Shown: positions 1 to 8,817 of the stretch, in pieces | How positions within the stretch are numbered: the first letter of the stretch is position 1 | Layout of the letters: every line of letters starts with the position of its first letter | Assembly: GCF_003226325.1 (NCBI RefSeq) | Contig: NZ_PDOD01000001.1 | Location: 1,302,001 to 1,366,000, forward strand | DNA length: 64,000 bases | Source: Salipaludibacillus keqinensis | GTDB lineage: Bacteria > Bacillota > Bacilli > Bacillales > Salisediminibacteriaceae | Direction of reading: 5' to 3' | Notes under the pieces: model-generated | What the model was told of the DNA's origin: nothing | What the model saw: only the letters and a program-made list of their open reading frames with translations | Database searches by the model: none | Made by a program: the position numbers and the translations under genes

Positions 1-961
1 GACTGTTGTTGACAAGGAAAGTCATTTGAAGAGTCGGCTCATCGATACGGACCAATTCCATAGGGTCTTGATGATTCACAGGACAAATCGTTTCGCCAAC
101 CATGATATCTTCAACACCAGCAATAGCAATAAGATCGCCTGCTTTTGCTTCGTCAATTTCAAGACGCTTCAGACCAAGGAAACCGAACAATTTAGAGATA
201 CGGAAAGTTTTAACCGTTCCATCACGTTGGATGAGAGCAGCTTGATCCCCTTTACGGACAGTCCCGCGGAATACACGACCTACACCAATACGACCTAAAT
301 AGTCATTGTAATCAAGCATCGTTACTTGAAATTGGAAAGGCTCATCTGAATTATCAATTGGTGCTGGAACGGAATCAATTACTGTGTCAAACAACACTTT
401 CATTTGATTCTCTTGTTTTTCAGGGTCAGGACTCAAGCTAGATGTTCCGTTTATAGCTGAAGCATAAATAACAGGGAAGTCCAATTGACTCTCATCAGCA
501 CCTAATTCAATAAATAAATCAAGCACTTCATCAATAACTTCTTCAGGTCTAGCCATCGGACGGTCAATTTTATTCACAACTACTACTGGAGTTAATTTTT
601 GCTCCAAGGCTTTTTTCAATACAAAGCGAGTTTGTGGCATACAACCCTCGAATGCATCAACAACGAGAAGAACACCATCAACCATTTTTAAAATCCGTTC
701 AACTTCGCCACCGAAATCAGCGTGTCCTGGTGTATCCATGATGTTAATTCGTGTGCCTTCATAATTAACCGCCGTATTTTTAGCGAGAATGGTAATCCCA
801 CGTTCTTTTTCAATGTCATTATTATCCATAGCACGTTCGTTTACTTGTTCATTTTCACGAAATGTCCCTGATTGCTTTAACATTTCATCGACGAGAGTCG
901 TTTTCCCGTGGTCTACGTGGGCAATAATTGCAATGTTCCTTATATCTTGTCGTTTGTTCAT
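1..961 (-). CDS. typA: Ribosome-associated GTPase TypA/BipA (5' part, runs off the window)
   Basis: Translational GTPase of the EF-G-like family that acts on the ribosome, important under stress and at low temperature. The visible 320 residues hold the complete G domain: P-loop AHVDHGKTT (residues 14-22), the RGITI switch, [12 protein letters not shown] and NKID, followed by the start of domain II ([16 protein letters not shown]). The C-terminal half lies beyond base 1. The start ATG (complement of 959-961) follows a good AGGAG site 8 nt away. The protein begins [20 protein letters not shown], which is the normal N-terminus of this family. No neighbour shares its strand within the window, so it appears to be the first gene of its transcript. 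Identity is near certain. Confidence 0.95.
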   Translation of the reverse strand, partial: MNKRQDIRNIAIIAHVDHGKTTLVDEMLKQSGTFRENEQVNERAMDNNDIEKERGITILAKNTAVNYEGTRINIMDTPGHADFGGEVERILKMVDGVLLVVDAFEGCMPQTRFVLKKALEQKLTPVVVVNKIDRPMARPEEVIDEVLDLFIELGADESQLDFPVIYASAINGTSSLSPDPEKQENQMKVLFDTVIDSVPAPIDNSDEPFQFQVTMLDYNDYLGRIGVGRVFRGTVRKGDQAALIQRDGTVKTFRISKLFGFLGLKRLEIDEAKAGDLIAIAGVEDIMVGETICPVNHQDPMELVRIDEPTLQMTFLVNNS

Positions 962-1165
962 TAATAAAACGCTCCTGTTCTTGTGTAAAGTATTTCAACT
1001 ATACAACTGTATCATACTTAAAGTTACTATACACCTTTTATCTGAAAATAATTTTATTTTAACGATCTGAATCGTTTTATAGTGTACCATGACGATTATT
1101 CTTATATACTAGCGGTAATTAAAAGACTTCATTGGAATAGAAGCAAACGAAAAGGGGAAACGCCT

Positions 1166-1948
1166 ATGCATGATTCAGTCATCTCCATTCATGATTTATT
1201 TCCAGGTATGGAACTAGAGAGTGACATTTACGATCAGTTTAATCATCTCCTCATTCGTAAAGGCACGATTTTGACGACCGAGCACATGAAACGATTAACA
1301 AACGAACAACAGACCTACTTCATTTATCGGATGCAACAAACAAGTTCAGCCAGGGACGTGGAACTATTAGCCAATCAATTAACTCTTTTTTTAAAACGAA
1401 TCACATTTGTTGAGGAGCTAGGTATAGATTTAGATGAGATGAGAGACAATTATTATTTCCCTGAACCTTCATTAACTGATCCCAATTGGAAAGAAAAAAT
1501 GAGTTGCGATTTCATTCAAAAAGTTAATTATGCCTTTATTGAAAAGAGAACCGAACACCTAAACCCACACCCAGATCATATTTCTAAAGAGCATCTCGTG
1601 TATATTTGCGAACAAATTGCTTATTGGTTAAATGAAGCTTTTTGGAAAAAATCGATAAACCCTCTGGAATTTTACCAATTAAGTATCGAAAAAATTGGCA
1701 CTTCCACAGAAGGTTTTATCGAGTTTTGGCAACAATATTTCGTCCCCCTTCCTGAAGGAGCCGTAGTTTTACTTAAGGATGGAAGAGAATGCGAAGTCTC
1801 GGCCGTATCTGTGGATAAACCTTTCTCTCCTTTGCTAACTTACTTGGATAATCAAGAAGGGAAGACTTATTTTGTTGAAGATATCTCTGGTGAGATTGAG
1901 TACGTCCAACCTATGATTATTTTAAGTCTCGATGATCGAAACCAGTAG
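1166..1948 (+). CDS. HD-GYP-like signalling protein lacking the HD catalytic core
   Basis: 260-residue protein of unknown function. The N-terminus (VISIHDLFPGMELESDIYDQ, then LLIRKGTILT) matches the short lead domain found before HD-GYP cyclic-di-GMP phosphodiesterases. The last 60 residues (VVLLKDGRECEVSAVSVDKP...PLLTYL...YVQPMIILS) match the segment that usually follows the HD-GYP domain. Between them I find no HD pair and no HHExxDGxGYP motif, so catalytic activity is not expected. The open frame extends upstream to 1082, but the ATG at 1166 is preceded by AAAGGGGAAA and starts directly at the conserved domain, so I chose it. It stands alone between typA (opposite strand) and proA (convergent). 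A role as a degenerate c-di-GMP sensor is inference only. Confidence 0.6.
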   Translation: MHDSVISIHDLFPGMELESDIYDQFNHLLIRKGTILTTEHMKRLTNEQQTYFIYRMQQTSSARDVELLANQLTLFLKRITFVEELGIDLDEMRDNYYFPEPSLTDPNWKEKMSCDFIQKVNYAFIEKRTEHLNPHPDHISKEHLVYICEQIAYWLNEAFWKKSINPLEFYQLSIEKIGTSTEGFIEFWQQYFVPLPEGAVVLLKDGRECEVSAVSVDKPFSPLLTYLDNQEGKTYFVEDISGEIEYVQPMIILSLDDRNQ

Positions 1949-2040
1949 CATTTCTTAAGATTTCTTCTCACCAGATAAATTTAAACTAAGTATGATGAGT
2001 TTCAGGTGAGAATCTTTCACACCAACACTTTTAGTAACTG

Positions 2041-3285
2041 TTATTTAATCTGACCTTGACCATACACGTGATATTTGGTTGTTGTTAATGCTTCAAGACC
2101 CATAGGCCCTCGAGCATGAAGTTTTTGGGTACTGATCCCAATTTCAGCGCCAAATCCAAATTCAAAACCATCTGTAAAACGCGTCGATGCATTGTGATAA
2201 ACCGTTGAGGCATCTACGTTATTGAAAAATAATTCCACGTTCTCTGCCTGGTCAGATAGAATAGCTTCTGAATGCTTTGTACCGAACGCGCGAATATGTC
2301 CAATCGCTTCTTCGATCGACTCCACAATTCTGACCGCAAGTGTTAAATCCAAATATTCTGTTTCCCAATCTAGCTCGTTAGCTACATTGATTCGAGCATC
2401 ATATTGAGTTGCTTTTTCATCGCCTCTCAAACCAACGTTACACTGTTTTAATTCATTGATTAACGCATTAAAATGTCTTTCTGCCCACTTTTCATGAACA
2501 ATAATCGTTTCACATGCATTACAAACAGAAGGCCTTTGAGTTTTTGCATTGATAATCACCTCAATAGCCATGTCAACATCAGCCGATTCATCTACATACA
2601 CGTGGCAGTTTCCTGCGCCTGTCTCTAAAACGGGAACACTGGACTGCTGGACAACGGTATCAATAAGCACCTTGCCTCCCCGTGGTATAAGTACATCAAT
2701 TAAGTCTTTACGATGGTACAAATCTTTCACTAATTCGCGATCAGGTTCTTCAATTAATTGCACGGACTCTTTTGGTATTGTACTTTGTTCAAGCCCTTGA
2801 TGGATTGAAGAGACGATCGCTTTATTCGAATGAAGAGTGGAGGTACTGCCACGTAAAAGGATAGCATTACCGGTTTTGACTGAGAGAGTTGCCGCATCAA
2901 TGGTTACATTTGGACGGGCCTCGTAAATCATGCCAATAACCCCTAAAGGGACGGTTACTTTCTTGATATTCAATCCATTAGGTCGTATATCTTCCCATTG
3001 AATTTTTCCAATTGGATCGTCAAGTTCGATTAAAAGATGAATAGATTTTATCATGTCATTAATTCGCTCTTGAGAAAGAGTAAGGCGATCGACGATGGCT
3101 GCTGAGGCACCTTTTTCAATCGCAGCATCTACATCTTTTTGATTCTCACTGAGAAGATAATCAGATTGTTCGTCGAGTTTAGTTGCAATAAACCGGAGAG
3201 CATCATTTTTTTCCTTAGATGACCTGTTCGACAATTGAACTGTTTGTTCTTTCGCAATGGTCGCTTTTTCAACAACTTCATTCAT
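2041..3285 (-). CDS. proA: Gamma-glutamyl phosphate reductase
   Basis: Second step of proline synthesis: NADPH-dependent reduction of gamma-glutamyl phosphate to glutamate semialdehyde, in the cytoplasm. About 414 residues, the normal family length. The catalytic cysteine lies in [11 protein letters not shown], and the family C-terminus [19 protein letters not shown] is intact. Two ATGs lie in frame six bases apart. GGAGG is only 3 nt from the first (3289-3291) but 9 nt from the second (3283-3285), so I start at the second. It lies 80 bp after proB on the same strand, with no terminator seen between them, and so is probably controlled by the proline T-box upstream of proB. Confidence 0.96.
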   Translation of the reverse strand: MNEVVEKATIAKEQTVQLSNRSSKEKNDALRFIATKLDEQSDYLLSENQKDVDAAIEKGASAAIVDRLTLSQERINDMIKSIHLLIELDDPIGKIQWEDIRPNGLNIKKVTVPLGVIGMIYEARPNVTIDAATLSVKTGNAILLRGSTSTLHSNKAIVSSIHQGLEQSTIPKESVQLIEEPDRELVKDLYHRKDLIDVLIPRGGKVLIDTVVQQSSVPVLETGAGNCHVYVDESADVDMAIEVIINAKTQRPSVCNACETIIVHEKWAERHFNALINELKQCNVGLRGDEKATQYDARINVANELDWETEYLDLTLAVRIVESIEEAIGHIRAFGTKHSEAILSDQAENVELFFNNVDASTVYHNASTRFTDGFEFGFGAEIGISTQKLHARGPMGLEALTTTKYHVYGQGQIK

Positions 3286-3371
3286 CTTCATATTCCTCCA
3301 TTTTTACTTTAGGTTAAAATTCATTTGAAAATTGAGTTAAGAGTTGATCTGAACGAATACAACACACTTCA

Positions 3372-4460
3372 TTAATAAGGAATCCATTGATCACGGTGAA
3401 TGGCTTCGATTCTTTTTGTTTTCTTATTTTCAGATTCACTAATTATCTTCTGAAGGTGTTTAGCATGATAATTAATTTTCCCTTTGCCTATCATAAGGCC
3501 CTTTTGATTAAATACTTCAATGACGTCTTCTTGCTGGAAATCCCCTTCAACTGAAGTAATTCCTATAGGGAGCAGGCTTTTTCCTCGCTTTAACATAGCT
3601 GTTTCCGCTCCATCATCAATGTAAATTCTCCCGTTAGATTTGGAATGGTAGGCGATCCATTGTTTTTTATTTCTCATCACTTTTAAAGAAGTGGGGGAGA
3701 GATAGGTGCCATTTCCTTGTCCTTCTAAAATATTAATCAATAAACGATCATCGTTTCCTGTCCCAATAAAAACATGTACACCTAGTGAGAGGGCGGTTTT
3801 TGCTGCTCGTAACTTTGAAGCCATTCCCCCTGTACCAATTTTTGTAGATGACCCTTGAGCGTGCGATAAGATTTCTTCAGTGATTTCATTTAATTGATGA
3901 TATTTTTTTGCATGAGGGTTTTTCAAGGGATTATCATTATAGATTCCATCAATATCTGTTAAGATGATGAGCCGATCCGCATGGAGAAATCCACTCACCA
4001 AGGCTGATAACATGTCATTATCTCCGAAAGTCAATTCATCCGTGATTGTCGAATCATTCTCATTAATAATTGGGATAATCCGGCGTTTCAAAAGTTCGTT
4101 GATTGTATTGGAGGCATTGCTATATTGCTCCTCATTTATAAAATCATTTTTTGTTAATAATAACTGGGCACAGGTGAGCTCTTGTTGATGGAAAGCTTCC
4201 GCATATCGTTGCATAAGCAAGCTTTGTCCTGTGGCAGCCGCTGCTTGTTTACCGGAAATGGTCACAGGACGCGATGGATAACCTAATAATTTAAATCCAG
4301 CCGCTACTGCGCCAGAAGAGATCAAAATCACTTGATGGCCTTCATTGGTTAATTGGGAGATCCGTGCGGCGTAATAATTTATTTTCGATGTGGAAAGGTG
4401 ACCTGCCTTTTCTGTTAGAGAGCTACTACCGATTTTGACGATGATTCTCGACTTTCTCAT
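3372..4460 (-). CDS. proB: Glutamate 5-kinase
   Basis: First and committed step of proline synthesis: ATP-dependent phosphorylation of glutamate. 362 residues: an amino-acid kinase domain (VKIGSSSLT near residue 8, ISSGAVAAG, NENDSTITDELTFGDND, GTGGMASKLRAA) followed by a C-terminal PUA domain (NGRIYIDDGAETAMLKRGKSLLP). The ATG follows AAGGAGG at 8-9 nt. It is the first gene after the T-box leader on this strand and is followed by proA. Having the biosynthetic proBA pair under tRNA-Pro control, in a likely halotolerant host, fits proline made both for protein synthesis and possibly as a compatible solute; the latter is inference. Confidence 0.96.
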   Translation of the reverse strand: MRKSRIIVKIGSSSLTEKAGHLSTSKINYYAARISQLTNEGHQVILISSGAVAAGFKLLGYPSRPVTISGKQAAAATGQSLLMQRYAEAFHQQELTCAQLLLTKNDFINEEQYSNASNTINELLKRRIIPIINENDSTITDELTFGDNDMLSALVSGFLHADRLIILTDIDGIYNDNPLKNPHAKKYHQLNEITEEILSHAQGSSTKIGTGGMASKLRAAKTALSLGVHVFIGTGNDDRLLINILEGQGNGTYLSPTSLKVMRNKKQWIAYHSKSNGRIYIDDGAETAMLKRGKSLLPIGITSVEGDFQQEDVIEVFNQKGLMIGKGKINYHAKHLQKIISESENKKTKRIEAIHRDQWIPY

Positions 4461-4529
4461 GAGATAAAACCTCCTTAGACCTCTTGGAATTGTAGAAAAG
4501 GCTATAATAAGTCATTCTATACTTAGAAA

Positions 4530-4775
4530 ACATAAAAATGCTTCCACCCTATGAAAGGACGAAAGCATTTGCTCCGCGGTACCACCTTTGTTGACACATC
4601 CGTTGTGTCCTCTTGAAAACTCGTAACGTAAGTAAAACGTGCTTCTAAAATGCATGAGCAGGTTCAATGGCAGCCGCTAATGGAATCTTTCAGCCGATGG
4701 ATTCCAATCTCTATTAGTACTAGATCATTTACTATTCTCATGAGAAGCAAGGGTGTTCAATCCCGAATGAAGTTT
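4530..4775 (-). promoter_or_regulatory. Proline T-box leader (specifier CCU) of proBA
   Basis: Reading the minus strand, the T-box sequence GGTGGTACCGCGG is at 4574-4586. Stem I closes by GCTTCT (4743-4748) with AGAAGC (4641-4646), then CATGAG (4737-4742) with CTCATG (4653-4658), with an AGTA motif in the internal loop. The base triplet facing that loop is CCT (complement of 4660-4662), in the context GAACCTG, so the specifier reads a proline codon. The leader ends in a terminator hairpin, AAATGCTT with AAGCATTT (4536-4570). Uncharged tRNA-Pro should promote readthrough into proBA. Confidence 0.93.
4536..4570 (-). terminator. T-box conditional terminator
   Basis: Minus-strand hairpin AAATGCTT/AAGCATTT immediately after the T-box sequence and before proB. 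It is the termination structure expected to compete with the T-box antiterminator. Confidence 0.75.
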
Positions 4776-4780
4776 TTACA

Positions 4781-4809
4781 ATTATCTGATAATAAAAATG
4801 AGTTGTCAA
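4781..4809 (-). promoter_or_regulatory. Sigma-A promoter of the proBA T-box transcript
   Basis: On the minus strand a perfect -35 TTGACA (complement of 4804-4809) and a -10 GATAAT (complement of 4781-4786) are separated by exactly 17 nt. Transcription would start near 4775, just before stem I of the T-box. Confidence 0.8.
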
Positions 4810-4898
4810 TCAATTTATAGAAATTTAATAAAATTGAAACTATTCTTTTAAATATACGTAAATAATTGTAAAATGGAAAAGGATTAGGGGGTGATACC

Positions 4899-5501
4899 AT
4901 GTTTCGTAAATTGCAGATTGATCAGGATGATTTGCAGAAGGGACTAATTGTAATCAGTATTATCGTTACAGTGAGCGCTATATTTTTACCGATAATAATC
5001 ATTTACATATTGCAAGATGTATTTTATTTCTCTAGAGACTATTGGTTTCGAACAACACCTACAAGCGCGTATGTGATTTTCATTGGTGGGATGTTAATGA
5101 TTCCTGTTGCTTCCGTTTTGTATATGATCATCAAATATGTCATGGATAAGAAAAATATGACAATAAGAATCGGATGGATTTTCGTGATTATTTCTTTGGC
5201 TGTTATTCCAATGAGTGCCCTCGGTGTAATGAATTATTATTATTTAGATGACAACGGGGTCCATTACAATCACACGCTTCAAACGTCTGAGACTTCATAC
5301 TTATGGGAAGAGATCATTCAGATACAACCTTATTCAGATGAAGATAACAATCAATATTTTTCACATTTCACTTTGACAACTCAAGATGGGCGTCAAGTTG
5401 ACATGCCAGCATCGCATGAGTTTTTACAGTACAGACAGATAGTATTTCAAATAGTGGAAGACCATGGTGGGGAAGTGCTCGATAGGATTGAAGAAAGTTA
5501 A
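4899..5501 (+). CDS. Uncharacterised membrane protein, three predicted TM segments
   Basis: 200 residues that I cannot assign to a named family. Hydrophobic segments lie at about residues 16-40, 57-78 and 90-112, with a short extracytoplasmic or loop stretch (FYFSRDYWFRTTPTSA) between the first two. The C-terminal 85 residues are soluble and acidic, with alternating strands (GVHYNHTLQTSETSYLWEEIIQI...FTLTTQDGRQVDMPAS) that look like a PH-like or bacterial-PH fold. The ATG is preceded by a strong AGGGGGTGAT site. It is divergent from proBA and is followed at once by a strong terminator, so it is monocistronic. Confidence 0.7.
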   Translation: MFRKLQIDQDDLQKGLIVISIIVTVSAIFLPIIIIYILQDVFYFSRDYWFRTTPTSAYVIFIGGMLMIPVASVLYMIIKYVMDKKNMTIRIGWIFVIISLAVIPMSALGVMNYYYLDDNGVHYNHTLQTSETSYLWEEIIQIQPYSDEDNNQYFSHFTLTTQDGRQVDMPASHEFLQYRQIVFQIVEDHGGEVLDRIEES

Positions 5502-5526
5502 CGCGCCAAGACTGGCGCGTTTTTTC
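5500..5526 (+). terminator. Rho-independent terminator
   Basis: ACGCGCCA-agac-TGGCGCGT followed by six T, directly after the stop of the membrane protein gene. Confidence 0.9.
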
Positions 5527-5587
5527 TTATTAAACGCTATGGTCTAGCTCCTAAGTTACAACTTACTACTTACTTTACGTGAAGCGG

Positions 5588-6949
5588 CTAATTTATTAGT
5601 GCTTGCAATGGAGCTGGAATTCTTCCTCCACGATTAATTAATTTCTCTGAACTGAATGGATTCACACCCATAACCGGGGCTCGCCCTAATAGTCCGCCAA
5701 ATTCAACCATTTCTCCTTCACTTTTACCGGGCACTGGAATGACACGAACTGCTGTGGTTTTCTTGTTGATCATACCAATAGCCATTTCGTCTGCAATCAA
5801 TCCGGAAAGAGAAGAGGCCGAAGCGTCACCTGTCAACGCAATCATGTCTAAACCAACAGAGCACACACAAGTCATTGCTTCTAATTTCGATAAACTTAAG
5901 GCCCCATCTTCAATTCCTTTAATCATACCGTTATCTTCGCTTACAGGAATAAATGCACCACTCAAACCACCTACATATGAACTTGCCATAGCGCCGCCTT
6001 TTTTCACGGCATCATTCATAAGAGCAAGCGCTGCAATCGTACCATGAGTACCTACACGCTCCAGACCTATTTCCTCTAGAATTTCTGCAACACTGTCGTT
6101 CATGGCATTAGTGGGAGCCAATGAGAGGTCCATAATTCCGAAAGGCAGGCTTAATCGTTCTGCTACGACACGCCCAATCATTTCACCTGCTCGGGTGATC
6201 TTGAAAACCGTACGTTTAATGACTTCTGAAATTTCTCCTAAATCCGCATCTGAATGCCTTTTTAATGCATTTAATACGACACCCGGCCCACTTACGCCGA
6301 CATTAATCACTGCTTCACCTTCGCCAGTTCCGTGAAAGGCACCAGCCATGAAGGGGTTGTCCTCAACCGGGTTGCAAAATACTACGAGTTTAGCACAAGC
6401 GATGCCGTTGGCGTCTTTCGTAAGCTCTGACGCTTCTTTGATAATTTCACCCATTTGTTTCACAGCGTCCATGTTAATTCCTGTTCTTGTTGTCGCTACA
6501 GAAACCGAAGCGCATACTCTCTCTGTAACACTTAGAGCCTCAGGTAGGGCTTCCAAAAGGGTTTGATCGCCTTTTGTAATCCCTTTATGTACAAGAGCAG
6601 AATAACCACCAATAAAATCCACTCCTAAATCTCGGGCAGCTTTATCTAACGTTTTAGCTAGCTGAACAGCTTGGTCTTTAGAAGCATGTCCTAATAGTTC
6701 TGCAACAGGAGTAATCGAAATTCTTTTATTAATGATTGGAATACCATATTCTTTTTCTACTTGTTCTGCTACTGGCCGAAGTTGACCAGCATAGCTAGTT
6801 ATCTTTTCATAAACCTTGTTGTTCATAGAGTCAAAGTCCGAGTCTATACAATCACGCAAACTAATGCCCATGGTAACTGTTCGTATATCCAGACTCTCCA
6901 TTTGAACCATTCGAATGGTTTCTTGAATTTCAGTAAAAGCTAAATTCAT
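5588..6949 (-). CDS. UPF0210 (DUF711, PFL-like) protein
   Basis: 453-residue cytoplasmic protein of the UPF0210 family; function not established. Family hallmarks visible are the N-terminal [18 protein letters not shown], the glycine-rich [22 protein letters not shown], and the C-terminal [14 protein letters not shown]. Full family length, with no frameshift. It starts 15 bp after the ACT-domain gene, so the two are co-transcribed. The same ACT + UPF0210 pairing is widespread in Firmicutes and Archaea. In this window the pair lies behind a glycine aptamer, which points to a role tied to glycine or one-carbon supply (inference). Confidence 0.9.
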   Translation of the reverse strand: MNLAFTEIQETIRMVQMESLDIRTVTMGISLRDCIDSDFDSMNNKVYEKITSYAGQLRPVAEQVEKEYGIPIINKRISITPVAELLGHASKDQAVQLAKTLDKAARDLGVDFIGGYSALVHKGITKGDQTLLEALPEALSVTERVCASVSVATTRTGINMDAVKQMGEIIKEASELTKDANGIACAKLVVFCNPVEDNPFMAGAFHGTGEGEAVINVGVSGPGVVLNALKRHSDADLGEISEVIKRTVFKITRAGEMIGRVVAERLSLPFGIMDLSLAPTNAMNDSVAEILEEIGLERVGTHGTIAALALMNDAVKKGGAMASSYVGGLSGAFIPVSEDNGMIKGIEDGALSLSKLEAMTCVCSVGLDMIALTGDASASSLSGLIADEMAIGMINKKTTAVRVIPVPGKSEGEMVEFGGLLGRAPVMGVNPFSSEKLINRGGRIPAPLQALIN

Positions 6950-6964
6950 TAGGGAACGCTCCTT

Positions 6965-7240
6965 TTATATTCTATGCATCGTTTGGAAAATATCTTCTAA
7001 TTGGATGTCAATCTTCAATCCGAGTTCTTGACTCACTTTATCCAGATCATCATGAAGTTTAGCTAAATCCTCGGCTTCAGATACATCGACGATCATCATC
7101 ATCGTGAAGAAATCTTGCAAAATGGTTTGACTAATATCCAGGACGTTCATCTTATTTTCTGACAAACAAGTGGTCACCTTAGCAATAATACCAATTTGAT
7201 CTTTTCCAACGACACTGACAACTGCTCTTTTTTGTTCCAT
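6965..7240 (-). CDS. Small ACT-domain protein, UPF0237 family
   Basis: 91 residues forming little more than one ACT domain: RAVVSVVGKDQIGIIAKVTTCLSENKMNVLDISQ, with the glycine at the ligand-binding turn (GKDQIGI). ACT domains bind amino acids, often glycine or serine. The family is paired with UPF0210, as it is here, and the protein probably acts as a sensing partner of it (inference). The ATG follows GAGGTGAGAAT. Upstream on the same strand are a glycine aptamer and its terminator, about 130 bp away. Confidence 0.9.
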   Translation of the reverse strand: MEQKRAVVSVVGKDQIGIIAKVTTCLSENKMNVLDISQTILQDFFTMMMIVDVSEAEDLAKLHDDLDKVSQELGLKIDIQLEDIFQTMHRI

Positions 7241-7371
7241 ATTCTCACCTCGATTGTAATTAAGTAGAGTAAATCGAAAAAAATTTGACTACCTTTTCCT
7301 TCAACAAGTTAAAAATCACTTTTGGAGAGCTACATGATATCTCCTTGATGGGAGCGAAGATCATCAAAAAT

Positions 7372-7402
7372 GAAAAAAAGATTGGAGTAGGCTCCAATCT
7401 CA
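7372..7402 (-). terminator. Riboswitch terminator before the ACT/UPF0210 genes
   Basis: Minus-strand hairpin GATTGGAG-CCTA-CTCCAATC followed by seven T (stem complement of 7380-7399). Its 5' arm, extended upstream as TGAGATTG (complement of 7395-7402), is complementary to CAATCTCA inside the glycine aptamer (complement of 7463-7470), so aptamer folding and terminator folding are likely linked. Confidence 0.85.
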
Positions 7403-7446
7403 AAGGGCAAAGAATGATATAACGACGTCTGTAGAAACATCGTAAT

Positions 7447-7512
7447 CTTCTGTCCTTTTGCCTGAGATTGTGAATCCTTCGGCGCCGCAAATGTCTACGG
7501 ACTCTCCAGAAG
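7447..7512 (-). promoter_or_regulatory. Glycine riboswitch aptamer (gcvT-type, single)
   Basis: The minus strand reads CTTCTGGAGAGTCC, then GCGCCGAAGG, then CTCAGGCAAAAGGACAGAAG: the conserved blocks of the glycine aptamer in the right order. The closing helix P1 is CTTCT (7508-7512) with AGAAG (7447-7451). Only one full aptamer is present. The 56 nt upstream of it do not repeat the conserved blocks, so this is a singlet, perhaps with a ghost half-aptamer. It controls the ACT/UPF0210 operon. The region 7241-7705 contains no credible gene. Confidence 0.92.
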
Positions 7513-7574
7513 CGGCTCTTGCTATAGTTTGACCCATAACCATCATTGCCTGCTTTTTATTTATGAATAAAATG

Positions 7575-7603
7575 ATCCTATCAGTTTTTTTCATTGGAGT
7601 CAA
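7575..7603 (-). promoter_or_regulatory. Sigma-A promoter of the glycine riboswitch transcript
   Basis: Minus strand: TTGACT (complement of 7598-7603), 17 nt, TAGGAT (complement of 7575-7580). The start would be near 7568, about 55 nt before the aptamer. Confidence 0.65.
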
Positions 7604-7705
7604 TTAAAATTGTGACTCTGTGAACATTCCTTTCTCTCCGTGATATTCATGGTAGATGACAGTATAACATGGTATATTGTTCATAGGTGAACGCATAGTT
7701 AAAGG

Positions 7706-8782
7706 ATGATCGATTTGTTCAACAAAATTATAGCTCTGTTAATTATCATCATTATTATACTAGTGGGGTTGTTTATTTACGTGTATTACTCTATAGAATC
7801 AGATCAAACAACAACGTGGGAATTTCATGACAGTGTGGAGGAGGCGGGCTGGAATCCAGAGGCCTTAGAGCAAGCTCGCAGGTACTATGATTCCATTAAT
7901 TCAACAGCTGCCATGGTCATACACGAAGGAAAAGTATTGTTCGCGTGGGGTGATGTAACGAAAAGTACAAATGCCCATTCAGTCCGCAAAAGCTTTTTAA
8001 GTGCCTTAATAGGAATTGAACACTACAAGGGAAATTTATCATTGGAACAAACACTGGGTCAACTTGAGATAGACGATGAACCACCTTTGAATCCATTGGA
8101 GAAGCAGGCTCAAGTTAATCATCTATTAACCGCCACATCTGGTGTCTATTTACCAGCAGGAGAAGAGTCGTGGGGAATGAGAAGAGCCAGACCAAATCGT
8201 GGGGCTTATTCTCCTGGTGAATATTATTATTACAATAATTGGGACTTTAATGTATTAGGTACGATTTACAATGAACAGACAGAAAGAGATGTATTTGAAG
8301 ATTTCAAAACTAAAATAGCTGATCCGATCGGAATGGAAGATTTTGAGCTTAGTCATACAAACTATAAGTACGAAAATCGCCGCTCCAAGCACCCTTCCTA
8401 CTTGTTTAGAATGTCGGCTCGTGACTTCGCAAGGTTCGGCCAGCTGTATTTACAAAAAGGCCAATGGGAAGGGGAACAACTTATACCTGAGCAATGGATT
8501 GAGGAGAGTACGTCCCCTCATCAAGAAGTTACTTCCAACGGAATCTTTGATTATGGATATTTATGGTGGGTAGCCACCGAATCCCCTTTCAGTGATTTGA
8601 AAATGTACTCCGCCGTTGGAAGATATGGTCAATCGATTGACATCATTCCAGAATTGGATCTTGTATTCGTCAATAGAGTAGATTCAAACAGGCTCACTTT
8701 CGGGATTACAAGAAGCAGTGTCAATGATTTGCAACGATTACAGCTTTTACAGTTAATTTTGGACGCGAAAAGATCTGAATAA
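7706..8782 (+). CDS. Membrane-anchored serine hydrolase, beta-lactamase class C-like
   Basis: 358 residues. One hydrophobic segment (residues 8-29) acts as a signal anchor, so the catalytic domain faces outward. Penicillin-binding/class C motifs: Ser92-Val-Arg-Lys95 (SxxK), the YxN-type YYNNW near residue 178, and AVGRYGQS near residue 305 in place of KTG. Likely a peptidase or esterase acting on the cell wall or small amides; substrate unknown. The ATG at 7706 directly abuts AAAGG, so the TTG three codons later is a possible true start. It is followed by a bidirectional terminator shared with the convergent acyltransferase gene. Confidence 0.85.
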   Translation: MIDLFNKIIALLIIIIIILVGLFIYVYYSIESDQTTTWEFHDSVEEAGWNPEALEQARRYYDSINSTAAMVIHEGKVLFAWGDVTKSTNAHSVRKSFLSALIGIEHYKGNLSLEQTLGQLEIDDEPPLNPLEKQAQVNHLLTATSGVYLPAGEESWGMRRARPNRGAYSPGEYYYYNNWDFNVLGTIYNEQTERDVFEDFKTKIADPIGMEDFELSHTNYKYENRRSKHPSYLFRMSARDFARFGQLYLQKGQWEGEQLIPEQWIEESTSPHQEVTSNGIFDYGYLWWVATESPFSDLKMYSAVGRYGQSIDIIPELDLVFVNRVDSNRLTFGITRSSVNDLQRLQLLQLILDAKRSE

Positions 8783-8817
8783 ACAAAAGGAGCATCCTGC
8801 TAGATGCTCCTTTTGTT
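8783..8817. terminator. Bidirectional terminator
   Basis: Perfect 13-bp stem ACAAAAGGAGCAT / ATGCTCCTTTTGT with an 8-nt loop between two convergent genes. A/T-rich ends serve both strands. Confidence 0.9.

Noticed and set aside
7260-7603. Two minus-strand open frames of 76 and 67 codons
   Set aside because: They lie entirely over the glycine aptamer, its terminator and the leader, and lack ribosome sites.
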